Shown here in pieces: positions 43,247 through 49,964 of a stretch of DNA of 64,000 bases (positions are counted from its first letter, which is position 1; each line of letters begins with the position of its first letter). The DNA is taken from assembly GCA_045430275.1 (NCBI GenBank), contig JAILXU010000007.1, positions 1 through 64,000 of the forward strand, in the 5' to 3' direction. The position numbers and the translations under genes were made by a program. Under the pieces are notes generated by a model. That model made no database searches. It was not told the DNA's origin and saw only the letters and a list, made by a program, of their open reading frames with translations. Source of the stretch: Oceanobacter sp045430275. GTDB taxonomy: Bacteria; Pseudomonadota; Gammaproteobacteria; Pseudomonadales; Oceanobacteraceae.

Positions 43247-44162
43247 GGCGTCCGGCCTCCATTATGTCCGGGGATTGAGCCGGGCGTTGATGCTGTTGCT
43301 GAATCTGTCGAATCAGGGCCACTTCATCCAGCAGTTCATTGATGGGTGGAAAGTTGAAGTCCCGCTCCAGCAAGGTCGGCACCACGCCGTGTGTCTGATA
43401 GGTCAGGTGCAGCAAGTCCCAGACATCCTGCTTGACCTCCATACCGTGGGTATCGACAAAGGTGTCGGCGGTTTCTTCAAAGTGTCCGGCAATGTGCAAA
43501 TAACGAATCCGTTCGGTTGGCATCGCCCGAATATAGGCTTCGGCATCGCCACCGTGGTTATGGGTATTCACAAAAATATTGTTCACATCCAGCAGCAGGC
43601 CACAGTCGGCTTTTTCAATCACGGCCCGGACAAACTCGGGTTCGGACATTTCCTTACCGGGTTCGGCGTAGGTCGAGACATTTTCAATGATCAGTTCTTC
43701 ACCCAGAATATCCTGCACTCGCTGGATACGCTCAGCGACGTAATTCACCGCCTCTTCCGTAAAAGGAATTGGCATCAGGTCGTACATATGACCGTTGTCA
43801 CTGCAGTAGCTCAGGTGTTCGCTATAGGCCTTGATGCCATGTTCGCGCATAAAGTCACGCACGGAACGCACCAGGTCTTCGTCCAGCGCTGACGGGCCGC
43901 CAATCGACAGCGACAGGCCATGCACGAGAAAATCGTAACGCTCGGTAAACTCGCGGAACTGGCGTCCCAATCGGCCACCGATACCAATCCAGTTTTCCGG
44001 GGCCACTTCCATAAAGTCCACGGCACCGTCTGGCAGGTCGAACATCTGATTCATCAACCCACGGCGCAAGCCCATTCCGGCACCCTGAACCGGATATTGG
44101 TTCATCGTTGAATGCGCGTCTGAAGGCGCAGTTGCTGGCGGGGTAAACGTCATGGGATGCAT
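43236..44162 (-). CDS. hvfB: MNIO-family (DUF692) multinuclear iron oxygenase, RiPP maturation enzyme
   Basis: A TIM-barrel iron enzyme of about 308 residues. In the related HvfB, MNIO enzymes oxidise Cys of EGKCG motifs to an oxazolone/thioamide pair that binds copper. Visible family motifs are MEVAPENWIGIGG, HGLSLSIGG, SEHLSYCSDNGHMYDLMPIPFTEEA, ENVSTY, LLLDVNNIFVNTHNHG, YLHIAGH and DTHG, whose His, Asp, Glu and Asn residues hold the iron. The start (44162, MHPMTF) is uncertain; a later ATG at MNQYPVQGAG (44105) is equally possible, since neither has a strong ribosome site. The precursor gene is 78 bp upstream. Confidence 0.92.
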   Translation of the reverse strand: MHPMTFTPPATAPSDAHSTMNQYPVQGAGMGLRRGLMNQMFDLPDGAVDFMEVAPENWIGIGGRLGRQFREFTERYDFLVHGLSLSIGGPSALDEDLVRSVRDFMREHGIKAYSEHLSYCSDNGHMYDLMPIPFTEEAVNYVAERIQRVQDILGEELIIENVSTYAEPGKEMSEPEFVRAVIEKADCGLLLDVNNIFVNTHNHGGDAEAYIRAMPTERIRYLHIAGHFEETADTFVDTHGMEVKQDVWDLLHLTYQTHGVVPTLLERDFNFPPINELLDEVALIRQIQQQHQRPAQSPDIMEAGRHAI

Positions 44163-44189
44163 AATCAGTGTCCACACATATCAGAGAGT

Positions 44190-44225
44190 ATAGAAAGAAA
44201 ACAGCGCAGCCTCGGGGCTACGCTG
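44190..44225 (-). terminator. Attenuator-like hairpin between precursor and maturation genes
   Basis: On the minus strand, arms CAGCGTAGCC/GGCTGCGCTG (one G-T pair) with a 4-base loop are followed by TTTTCTTTC. It lies 15 bp after the hvfA stop and before hvfB. A partial terminator here would give much more precursor than enzyme mRNA. Confidence 0.65.
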
Positions 44226-44239
44226 TGGACTGGCGGTTA

Positions 44240-44788
44240 TTACTTGCTGCCACCACACTTACCTTCGCCACATTTGCCTTCACCGGAAGACTTGGCAGAA
44301 CCACCGCATTTGCCTTCGCCACACTTGCCTTCACCGGAAGATTTGGCCGAGCCACCGCATTTGCCTTCGCCACATTTACCTTCACCAGAAGACTTGGCCG
44401 AGCCACCGCATTTGCCTTCGCCACATTTACCTTCACCAGAAGACTTGGCCGAGCCACCACACTTGCCTTCACCGCATTTACCTTCACCGGAAGACTTGGC
44501 TGAACCACCGCACTTGCCTTCGCCGCATTTACCTTCACCGGAAGACTTGGCCGAACCACCGCACTTACCTTCGCCGCATTTGCCTTCACCGGAAGACTTG
44601 GCTGAACCACCGCACTTGCCTTCGCCACACTTACCTTCCGCGTGATTACCCGCCACTTTGTAGCCGGAAGACAATTCCGCCGAGGCGAATGGGTTCTCGG
44701 CAGCCGTCGCCAGAGGCGCTTGAGCCATGGTCGCAACAAACGCAGCACCCAACAGAGCAGACAGAGGTTTTACAGTTGATTTAGCCAT
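44240..44788 (-). CDS. hvfA: HvfA-like RiPP precursor with eight 17-residue Cys repeats
   Basis: A 182-residue secreted precursor. A signal peptide (about 1-30, cut near LATAA|EN) and a short leader (NPFASAELSSGYKVAGNHA) precede seven full copies of EGKCGEGKCGGSAKSSG and an eighth, shorter, ending GGSK. There are 16 cysteines, each in an EGKC(G) motif. In HvfA of Haemophilus the EGKCG motif is the site where HvfB installs copper-binding oxazolone/thioamide groups. The neighbouring hvfB and hvfC support this role. The mature region contains no aromatic residue and no other cysteine setting. Its likely work is periplasmic copper buffering or scavenging. Confidence 0.88.
   Translation of the reverse strand: MAKSTVKPLSALLGAAFVATMAQAPLATAAENPFASAELSSGYKVAGNHAEGKCGEGKCGGSAKSSGEGKCGEGKCGGSAKSSGEGKCGEGKCGGSAKSSGEGKCGEGKCGGSAKSSGEGKCGEGKCGGSAKSSGEGKCGEGKCGGSAKSSGEGKCGEGKCGGSAKSSGEGKCGEGKCGGSK
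44243..44638 (-). repeat. 51-bp tandem repeat array inside hvfA
   Basis: Eight units of 51 bp (last one 39 bp) encode the repeated 17-residue motif. Units differ mainly at third codon positions (for example TGT/TGC and GGT/GGC), so the protein repeat is held while the DNA has drifted. Unit number is expected to vary by slippage. Confidence 0.95.
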
Positions 44789-44857
44789 GATAATCGTACC
44801 TTTTTTATTTAAGCCGATGATTTGAATCAGCTTTTGTAGTGAGTTTGTTTATGTAAT

Positions 44858-44888
44858 CTGTCGAAGGACGTGCCAGATTCTTACACCC
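44858..44888 (-). promoter_or_regulatory. Candidate promoter of hvfABC
   Basis: On the minus strand GGTGTAAGAA is followed at about 10 bases by CGTCC and CGACAG, about 70 bp before the hvfA start. The layout resembles ECF-sigma promoters (AAC/TAAG-like -35 and CGTC-like -10), a regulator type often linked to MNIO loci. No sigma gene is nearby. This is inference from pattern only. Confidence 0.3.
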
Positions 44889-45076
44889 TCAGAACAAAAA
44901 AATTGTGAAAAATTTCTGAAAGCCTGTTCGACCAAGGTCACACCCGGCTGAATCTGTTCATGTTTATCCAGAATAACCGCAGCGTTTGAACGTCCAGATG
45001 TGTCTTGTTTCAGACACGGCGGCCACGTAGGGTTTCGTTCTGAATTTCTACGTCGATTCTCACGGGAACTCTTTCC

Positions 45077-45352
45077 ATGGACATGATGACCCTCACGGGC
45101 TATATCGCTGCGTTCTGCACCACCATTTCCTTTTTGCCCCAGGTGATCCGTATCCTGAAAACCCGAGAAACCCAGGGCATTTCACTGGGCATGTACAGCA
45201 TTTTCACCTTCGGGGTTGCCATGTGGCTGGTGTACGGTCTGGCGTTGGAAAACTGGCCGATGATTCTGGCCAATACCGTCACGCTGATTCTGGCGGGCAG
45301 CGTACTGATTTTGACCCTGCGTGCGCATCTGAAGCAGAGAAAGCAGCCCTGA
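45077..45352 (+). CDS. SemiSWEET-type sugar transporter (PQ-loop)
   Basis: A 91-residue, three-helix membrane protein. The first helix GYIAAFCTTISFLPQVIRILKTRETQGIS holds the PQ motif, with the second at FTFGVAMWLVYGL and the third at ILANTVTLILAGSVLILTLR. This is one triple-helix bundle; SemiSWEETs dimerise to carry sugars. The substrate is unknown. It is divergent from hvfA across 288 bp. A weak GGGAAC-type ribosome site is present. Confidence 0.85.
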   Translation: MDMMTLTGYIAAFCTTISFLPQVIRILKTRETQGISLGMYSIFTFGVAMWLVYGLALENWPMILANTVTLILAGSVLILTLRAHLKQRKQP

Positions 45353-45470
45353 AATAGCAATAAACCAGACCCAACCATGACATACAGCTGACTAACATAT
45401 AAATAAGTCATTCTGGTTTAAAATTTGCTCCTATACTGTTTCTGCTATGTAACAAGTGGAAAATAGAGTT

Positions 45471-45917
45471 ATGCAGAATTATCAATGGCTACCTGAGTTC
45501 GAAACCGGAATCGATGTCATCGACTCCCAGCACAAGCGCATTTTTGAATATCTCGTCGAAACAGATCAAGCCATCGACAAACAAGACCCTGAAGTTGTGA
45601 TACAGGTAGTTCGATCATTGATTGACTATTCCATTTCTCACAATGCCTTTGAAGAAACCCTGATGGAACAGGCCAAGTACCCTATTCTGACCGCACACGC
45701 CAAGGTGCATGAAGCCTTCCGTACCCGTGCGCTTTCTTACCAGCAGCGTATTGATGATGGTGAAGACTGCATCAAGATCGCCAAGGAAGTGCGCTCGGAC
45801 ATCGGTCTGTGGCTCACCAACCACATTCAGCGTGATGACAAGCATTACGTCCCCTACGTCAAAAAATCCCTCGAAGGTGGTTTTGTCAGCCGCATGAAAA
45901 AGCGCTTTTTTGCCTGA
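45471..45917 (+). CDS. Bacteriohemerythrin
   Basis: A 148-residue four-helix oxygen-binding di-iron protein. Iron ligands appear as His in DSQHKRIFEYL, His/Glu in SHNAFEETLM, His..His in TAHAKVHEAF, and His/Asp in WLTNHIQRDDKHY, the full set expected for a hemerythrin. I start at the ATG at 45471 (MQNYQWLPEF). Family roles include oxygen delivery to oxygenases, redox sensing and iron storage. A bidirectional-looking terminator follows. Confidence 0.93.
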   Translation: MQNYQWLPEFETGIDVIDSQHKRIFEYLVETDQAIDKQDPEVVIQVVRSLIDYSISHNAFEETLMEQAKYPILTAHAKVHEAFRTRALSYQQRIDDGEDCIKIAKEVRSDIGLWLTNHIQRDDKHYVPYVKKSLEGGFVSRMKKRFFA

Positions 45918-45937
45918 TTCCCCTCTCTGAAAACAAA

Positions 45938-45966
45938 AAACCCCGAGCATTTCGGCTCGGGGTTCC
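45938..45966. terminator. Terminator shared by bacteriohemerythrin and hom
   Basis: Arms CCCCGAGC/GCTCGGGG with the loop ATTTCG and flanking A-rich and T-containing runs lie between the two convergent genes. Confidence 0.8.
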
Positions 45967-46003
45967 GGTGTCTTCTGAACGTCGTAACGGTCAGTCCATA
46001 AGA

Positions 46004-47302
46004 TCAGTCCAGGTGTTCCACACGAATACGCGTCACATCACCCACGGTGCTGTCCAGCGCTTCAATCGCGGCCATGGCGTCGTTCATGGTGCGTTCAACA
46101 ATGCTGTGCGTCAGCAAGATGATCTGCGCCAGTGCTTCATCGTCTTTTGGCTCTTTCTGAATGATGGCTTCGATGTTGATGCCACGCTCACTCAGAATGG
46201 ACGCAATGCTGGCCAGCACACCGGTTTTGTCCTGAACCGGAATGCGCAGGTAGTAAGCCGTTTCCACATCGTCCATGGAAAGCACTTCGGTGGTGTCTAC
46301 CTGATCAAACGCCAGATGATTCACACGGGCAGACGCATCCGCGTCGATGGTGCGAGCCAGATCAACAATGTCCGCCACAACCGCAGAAGCAGTTGGGCCA
46401 GCACCGGCACCAGCGCCCACGTACAGGGTGTCGCCTACTGCATTGCCGTTCACCATCACTGCGTTCAGAACGCCGTCAACTGTCGCGATTGGACGAGATT
46501 CCGGGATCAGCGTTGGATGCACACGCAGGTCGATGCCATTGGCCGACTTGCGGCTCACACCCAGATGCTTGATGCGGTAGCCCAGCTCTTCGGCGTACTC
46601 AACGTCGTCACGGGTGATCTTGCTGATGCCTTCGGTGAAACAACGCTCAAACTGCAGCGGGATGCCGTAAGCAATGGACGACAGAATGGTCAGCTTGTGC
46701 GCCGCGTCGATGCCTTCAACGTCAAACGTTGGATCAGCTTCAGCGTAGCCCAGTTCCTGCGCTTCTTTCAGGACGTCGTCGAAATCACGACCCTTGTCGC
46801 GCATCTCGGTCAGAATGAAGTTGCCAGTACCGTTAATGATACCCGCCAGCCAGTTAACGCTGTTGGCAGCCAGACCTTCGCGCAGTGCCTTGATGATCGG
46901 AATGCCACCAGCAACGCCCGCTTCGTACATCACAGAAACGCCTTTGGCTTCTGCTGCAGCAAAGATTTCATCACCGTGTTCAGCAATCAATGCCTTGTTG
47001 GCAGTCACCACGTGCTTGCCGTTTTCAATCGCGGTCATGACCAGTTCTTTGGCCACGTCATAGCCACCGATCAGCTCAACCACGATATCAATGTCCGGGT
47101 TTTTGGCGACGTCAAAAATATCACGGCTCACGGTCGTGGTGCTGGTATCACAGGCCGGGTTGTCTCGACGAGCGCCTACCTGAGCAATCACAATCTCACG
47201 ACCGGCGCGACGAGCGATATCCTGAGCGTTCTCGGTCAGCACGTTGAATGTGCCACCGCCTACGGTACCCAAACCGCAAATACCAACGTTTACCGGTTTC
47301 AA
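46004..47302 (-). CDS. hom: Homoserine dehydrogenase
   Basis: A 432-residue enzyme reducing aspartate semialdehyde to homoserine in threonine and methionine synthesis. The N-terminal NAD(P)-binding loop is GICGLGTVGGGTFN. The catalytic domain has VMYEAGVAGGIPIIKALREGLAAN, NGTGNFILTEM and EADPTFDVEGIDAAHKLTIL. A C-terminal ACT domain (about 350-430; TGVLASIASILSERGINIEAIIQ) probably gives threonine feedback. It is a single gene with AGGAG before the ATG. Upstream 47303-47548 shows no recognised leader or riboswitch. Confidence 0.95.
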   Translation of the reverse strand: MKPVNVGICGLGTVGGGTFNVLTENAQDIARRAGREIVIAQVGARRDNPACDTSTTTVSRDIFDVAKNPDIDIVVELIGGYDVAKELVMTAIENGKHVVTANKALIAEHGDEIFAAAEAKGVSVMYEAGVAGGIPIIKALREGLAANSVNWLAGIINGTGNFILTEMRDKGRDFDDVLKEAQELGYAEADPTFDVEGIDAAHKLTILSSIAYGIPLQFERCFTEGISKITRDDVEYAEELGYRIKHLGVSRKSANGIDLRVHPTLIPESRPIATVDGVLNAVMVNGNAVGDTLYVGAGAGAGPTASAVVADIVDLARTIDADASARVNHLAFDQVDTTEVLSMDDVETAYYLRIPVQDKTGVLASIASILSERGINIEAIIQKEPKDDEALAQIILLTHSIVERTMNDAMAAIEALDSTVGDVTRIRVEHLD

Positions 47303-47548
47303 AGCTTTCTCCTAACTCGTTAATACATTACTCATCAAAATCGGCAAGACTGCTTGCCTTGGTCATGAACCGAATCGGCGTGAATGTACCATAATCCGGG
47401 CCGGACGGGATCATCCCCCGCAAGGATTCCATTGGATGAACACAAATATCCTCCTCCGACTGCCCCAATCACGGCATCACAGGCTGGACGCACGCCGCTT
47501 CTCGGGTTAGCGTCAGAGCATTCGATTTTCTTCTTTTCAGGACAGATT

Positions 47549-48061
47549 ATGAGCATCTCACTGGTTCTCACCGTTATCGCCGACGACAAGCCCGGCATCG
47601 TTGAACAGGTTGCCGCCGTGGTGCGCGATCATCAGGGTAATTGGCTGGAAAGCCGCATGGCCACCATGGCCGGAAAATTCGCCGGTATCTTGCGCATTAA
47701 TATTGCGGAAGATCGCAGCAAGGCGTTGCTGGAAGGCTTGTCAGCCCTGCAATCACAAGGCATTGAAGTCCGCGCCGAGCGTGGCAGTGCCGACAGCGCC
47801 ACCACCGTTCATCTGACCTTGTCGGTGATTGGCAACGACCGTCCGGGCATCGTGCAGGAAGTGAGTGCGGTTCTGGCCCGCCATCACGTCAACGTACAGG
47901 AACTGATCACTGGCTGCTTCGCGGCTGAAATGTCCGCCACCCCGACGTTCCGCGCCGAAGCCGAGCTGGAAGTACCGGAAGACTTCGACCAGGACGAGTT
48001 GGCCGACGATCTGGAAAGTCTCAGCGACGAGCTGATGGTCGAAATTCGCAAAGCGGTTTAA
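47549..48061 (+). CDS. gcvR: Glycine cleavage system regulator GcvR-like double ACT protein
   Basis: A 170-residue protein with two ACT domains (SLVLTVIADDKPGIVEQVAAVVRD and HLTLSVIGNDRPGIVQEVSAVLARH) as in GcvR, which blocks the activator GcvA when glycine is low. I start at the ATG at 47549 with AGGA upstream; longer in-frame starts add unrelated sequence. It lies 192 bp before gcvT in the same direction, so the link to glycine cleavage is direct. No gcvA is in the window. Confidence 0.87.
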   Translation: MSISLVLTVIADDKPGIVEQVAAVVRDHQGNWLESRMATMAGKFAGILRINIAEDRSKALLEGLSALQSQGIEVRAERGSADSATTVHLTLSVIGNDRPGIVQEVSAVLARHHVNVQELITGCFAAEMSATPTFRAEAELEVPEDFDQDELADDLESLSDELMVEIRKAV

Positions 48062-48167
48062 GTTTTCTTCAGGGTGCGCGCGCGGGCTTTAGGCGCTGTT
48101 TAGCCGCTGTAAAGTGCGACCTTTTGGCCGCGACTATCATGCTAGTGCGACACCCGGATGAAAGCGC

Positions 48168-48173
48168 TATAAT
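48168..48173 (+). promoter_or_regulatory. Candidate -10 element of the gcvTHP operon
   Basis: A perfect TATAAT stands about 80 bp upstream of gcvT. The -35 is poor (GTGCGA at a 17-bp spacing), consistent with an activator-dependent promoter. No glycine riboswitch pattern was recognised. Confidence 0.4.
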
Positions 48174-48253
48174 CGCCGCCCTTTTTTCCGCGCCCACCTG
48201 TTTTTACCGAGACAGGCCGGTTCATCAAGCGCAATACGACAACAGGAACGCTC

Positions 48254-49351
48254 ATGGCCAAACGCACCGCCTTATACGCGAAGCACCTCGAAGCCAACGC
48301 CAAAATGGTCGATTTCGCGGGCTGGGACATGCCCATCCATTACGGTTCCCAGATTCAGGAACACAATGCCGTCCGTGAGCAGGCCGGTATGTTCGACGTT
48401 TCCCACATGACCATCGTGGACGTCAACGGCTCCGACGCCACCGACTACCTGCAAAAGCTGCTGGCCAACGACGTGGCCCGTCTGCAGGAAAAAGGCAAGG
48501 CCCTGTACAGCGCCATGCTGAATCAGGATGGCGGCGTAATCGACGACCTGATCGTATACAAGGCCGACAACGGCTACCGTCTGGTGGTCAACTCGGCCAC
48601 TCGCGCCAAGGATCTGGAGTGGATGGAACGCCATCTGCGCGGATTCGACAACCTGACCCTGACCGAGCACCCGGAACTGGCCATGATTGCCGTTCAAGGC
48701 CCGAAAGCCATGGGTCTGGTCAAGCTGGCTCGCCCGGAAAGCGCCACCGCCATCGACGGTCTGAAAGTCTTCCAGGGCCGCAGTCAGTCCAACTGGTTCT
48801 TTGCCCGCACCGGCTACACCGGTGAAGACGGTCTGGAAATCATGGTCCCAGAAGCCGAAGCGGCGGATTTCTGGCAAGACCTGTTGTCTGCAGGCGTTCA
48901 GCCTTGTGGTCTGGGTGCGCGTGACACCCTGCGCCTGGAAGCCGGTATGAACCTGTACGGCAACGATATGGACGAAACCATCAGCCCGTTGCAAGCCGCC
49001 ATGGGCTGGACAGTAGCCTGGGAACCCGCTGACCGCGCCTTTATTGGCCGCGACGCGCTGGAAGCCGAAAAAGCCGCTGGCGTCGCCACCAAACTGGTGG
49101 GCCTGGTACTGGAAGGCCGTGGCGTGATGCGCTCGCACCAGAAAGTGCTGGTGGATCTTGGCAATGGCGAAGAGGGCGAAGGTGAAGTGACTTCGGGCAC
49201 TTTCTCACCGACCTTGCAAAACTCCATCGCCATGGCCCGCGTGCCCAAGGCTACCGGCGACACCTGTCACGTTGATATTCGTGGCAAACAGGTGCCCGCC
49301 CGCGTGATCAAATTGCCATTCGTCCGTAACGGCAAAAAAGTATACGAATAA
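48254..49351 (+). CDS. gcvT: Aminomethyltransferase, T-protein of the glycine cleavage system
   Basis: A 365-residue tetrahydrofolate-dependent T-protein, which releases ammonia and makes methylene-THF from the H-protein-bound aminomethyl group. Motifs are MVDFAGWDMPIHYGSQIQEH near the start, MFDVSHM, RTGYTGEDGLEIM, and LGARDTLRLEAGMNLYGNDMDE, where the catalytic Asp and substrate contacts lie. It ends with the VPARVIKLPFVRNGK barrel domain. AGGAA precedes the ATG. First gene of gcvT-H-P. Confidence 0.97.
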   Translation: MAKRTALYAKHLEANAKMVDFAGWDMPIHYGSQIQEHNAVREQAGMFDVSHMTIVDVNGSDATDYLQKLLANDVARLQEKGKALYSAMLNQDGGVIDDLIVYKADNGYRLVVNSATRAKDLEWMERHLRGFDNLTLTEHPELAMIAVQGPKAMGLVKLARPESATAIDGLKVFQGRSQSNWFFARTGYTGEDGLEIMVPEAEAADFWQDLLSAGVQPCGLGARDTLRLEAGMNLYGNDMDETISPLQAAMGWTVAWEPADRAFIGRDALEAEKAAGVATKLVGLVLEGRGVMRSHQKVLVDLGNGEEGEGEVTSGTFSPTLQNSIAMARVPKATGDTCHVDIRGKQVPARVIKLPFVRNGKKVYE

Positions 49352-49441
49352 CCGACGTTGGGCTGTGCTTCAGTCTGAATACACAAGACCTGCGACACCC
49401 ACCCCAGAACCCGGTGTCGCCTTATTTTTTCGGAGAAAATT

Positions 49442-49828
49442 ATGGCCAATGTACCTGCCGACCTGAAATACGTTGCATCTCACGAATGGATTCGCACCGA
49501 AGCCGATGGCACCGTCACCATCGGTATTACCGACTTCGCTCAGGAACAACTGGGTGACGTGGTCTTCGTTGACCTGCCAGAAGTCGATACGGAACTGGAC
49601 GCCGACGCTGACTGCGCCGTGGTTGAATCGGTTAAAGCCGCTTCCGACATCTACGCTCCGATTGCTGGCAAAATCATCGCCATCAACGAAGAACTGATCG
49701 ACGCGCCTGAAAAAGTCAACGAAGACCCATACGGCGAAGCCTGGTTCTTCAAGATGGAAGTGGCTGACGCCGCTGCGCTGGACTCACTGCTGGACGCCGA
49801 CGGCTACGCGGCACTCTGCGAAAGCTAA
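49442..49828 (+). CDS. gcvH: Glycine cleavage system H-protein
   Basis: A 128-residue lipoyl carrier protein. The lipoylated residue is Lys65 in VVESVKAASDIYAP. HEWIRTEADGTVTIGITDFAQEQLGDVVFVDLP is the usual start. It shuttles the aminomethyl group between P-, T- and L-proteins. It lies 90 bp after gcvT and 136 bp before gcvP; AGAAAA precedes the ATG. Length and motif match the family fully. Confidence 0.97.
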   Translation: MANVPADLKYVASHEWIRTEADGTVTIGITDFAQEQLGDVVFVDLPEVDTELDADADCAVVESVKAASDIYAPIAGKIIAINEELIDAPEKVNEDPYGEAWFFKMEVADAAALDSLLDADGYAALCES

Positions 49829-49964
49829 GTCATACAGACCCGTGTTCTGCATCGCGCGGAAACAGGGTCTTTCTGGCGCTATTTCAGAACCTCTGACTTC
49901 ATCTCAGGGGTTCTTTGCTTTACCAACCCCTCTCCCTTGTTTTTGACGCTCCACAGGTAACCCT

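Noticed and set aside
44243..44638. CRISPR-like regular repeat
   Set aside because: There are no spacers; the repeats are contiguous and coding.
44157..44748. Long open frames on the plus strand and in another minus frame with PHLPSP-type or AVVRPSLPVK-type repeats
   Set aside because: They are other-frame readings of the 51-bp hvfA repeat; hvfA has the signal peptide, the MNIO neighbours and a sensible mature peptide.
44961..45076. Copper-responsive CueR-type operator upstream of hvfA
   Set aside because: TGACCTTGG is present near 44940-44948 on the minus strand, but the inverted partner at proper spacing is lacking.
47303..47548. Threonine/methionine leader or riboswitch before hom
   Set aside because: No run of Thr/Ile/Met codons with hairpins and no SAM riboswitch core was seen on the minus strand.
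48062..48253. Glycine riboswitch before gcvT
   Set aside because: No tandem glycine-aptamer core was found by eye, and a GcvR-like regulator sits next to the operon.
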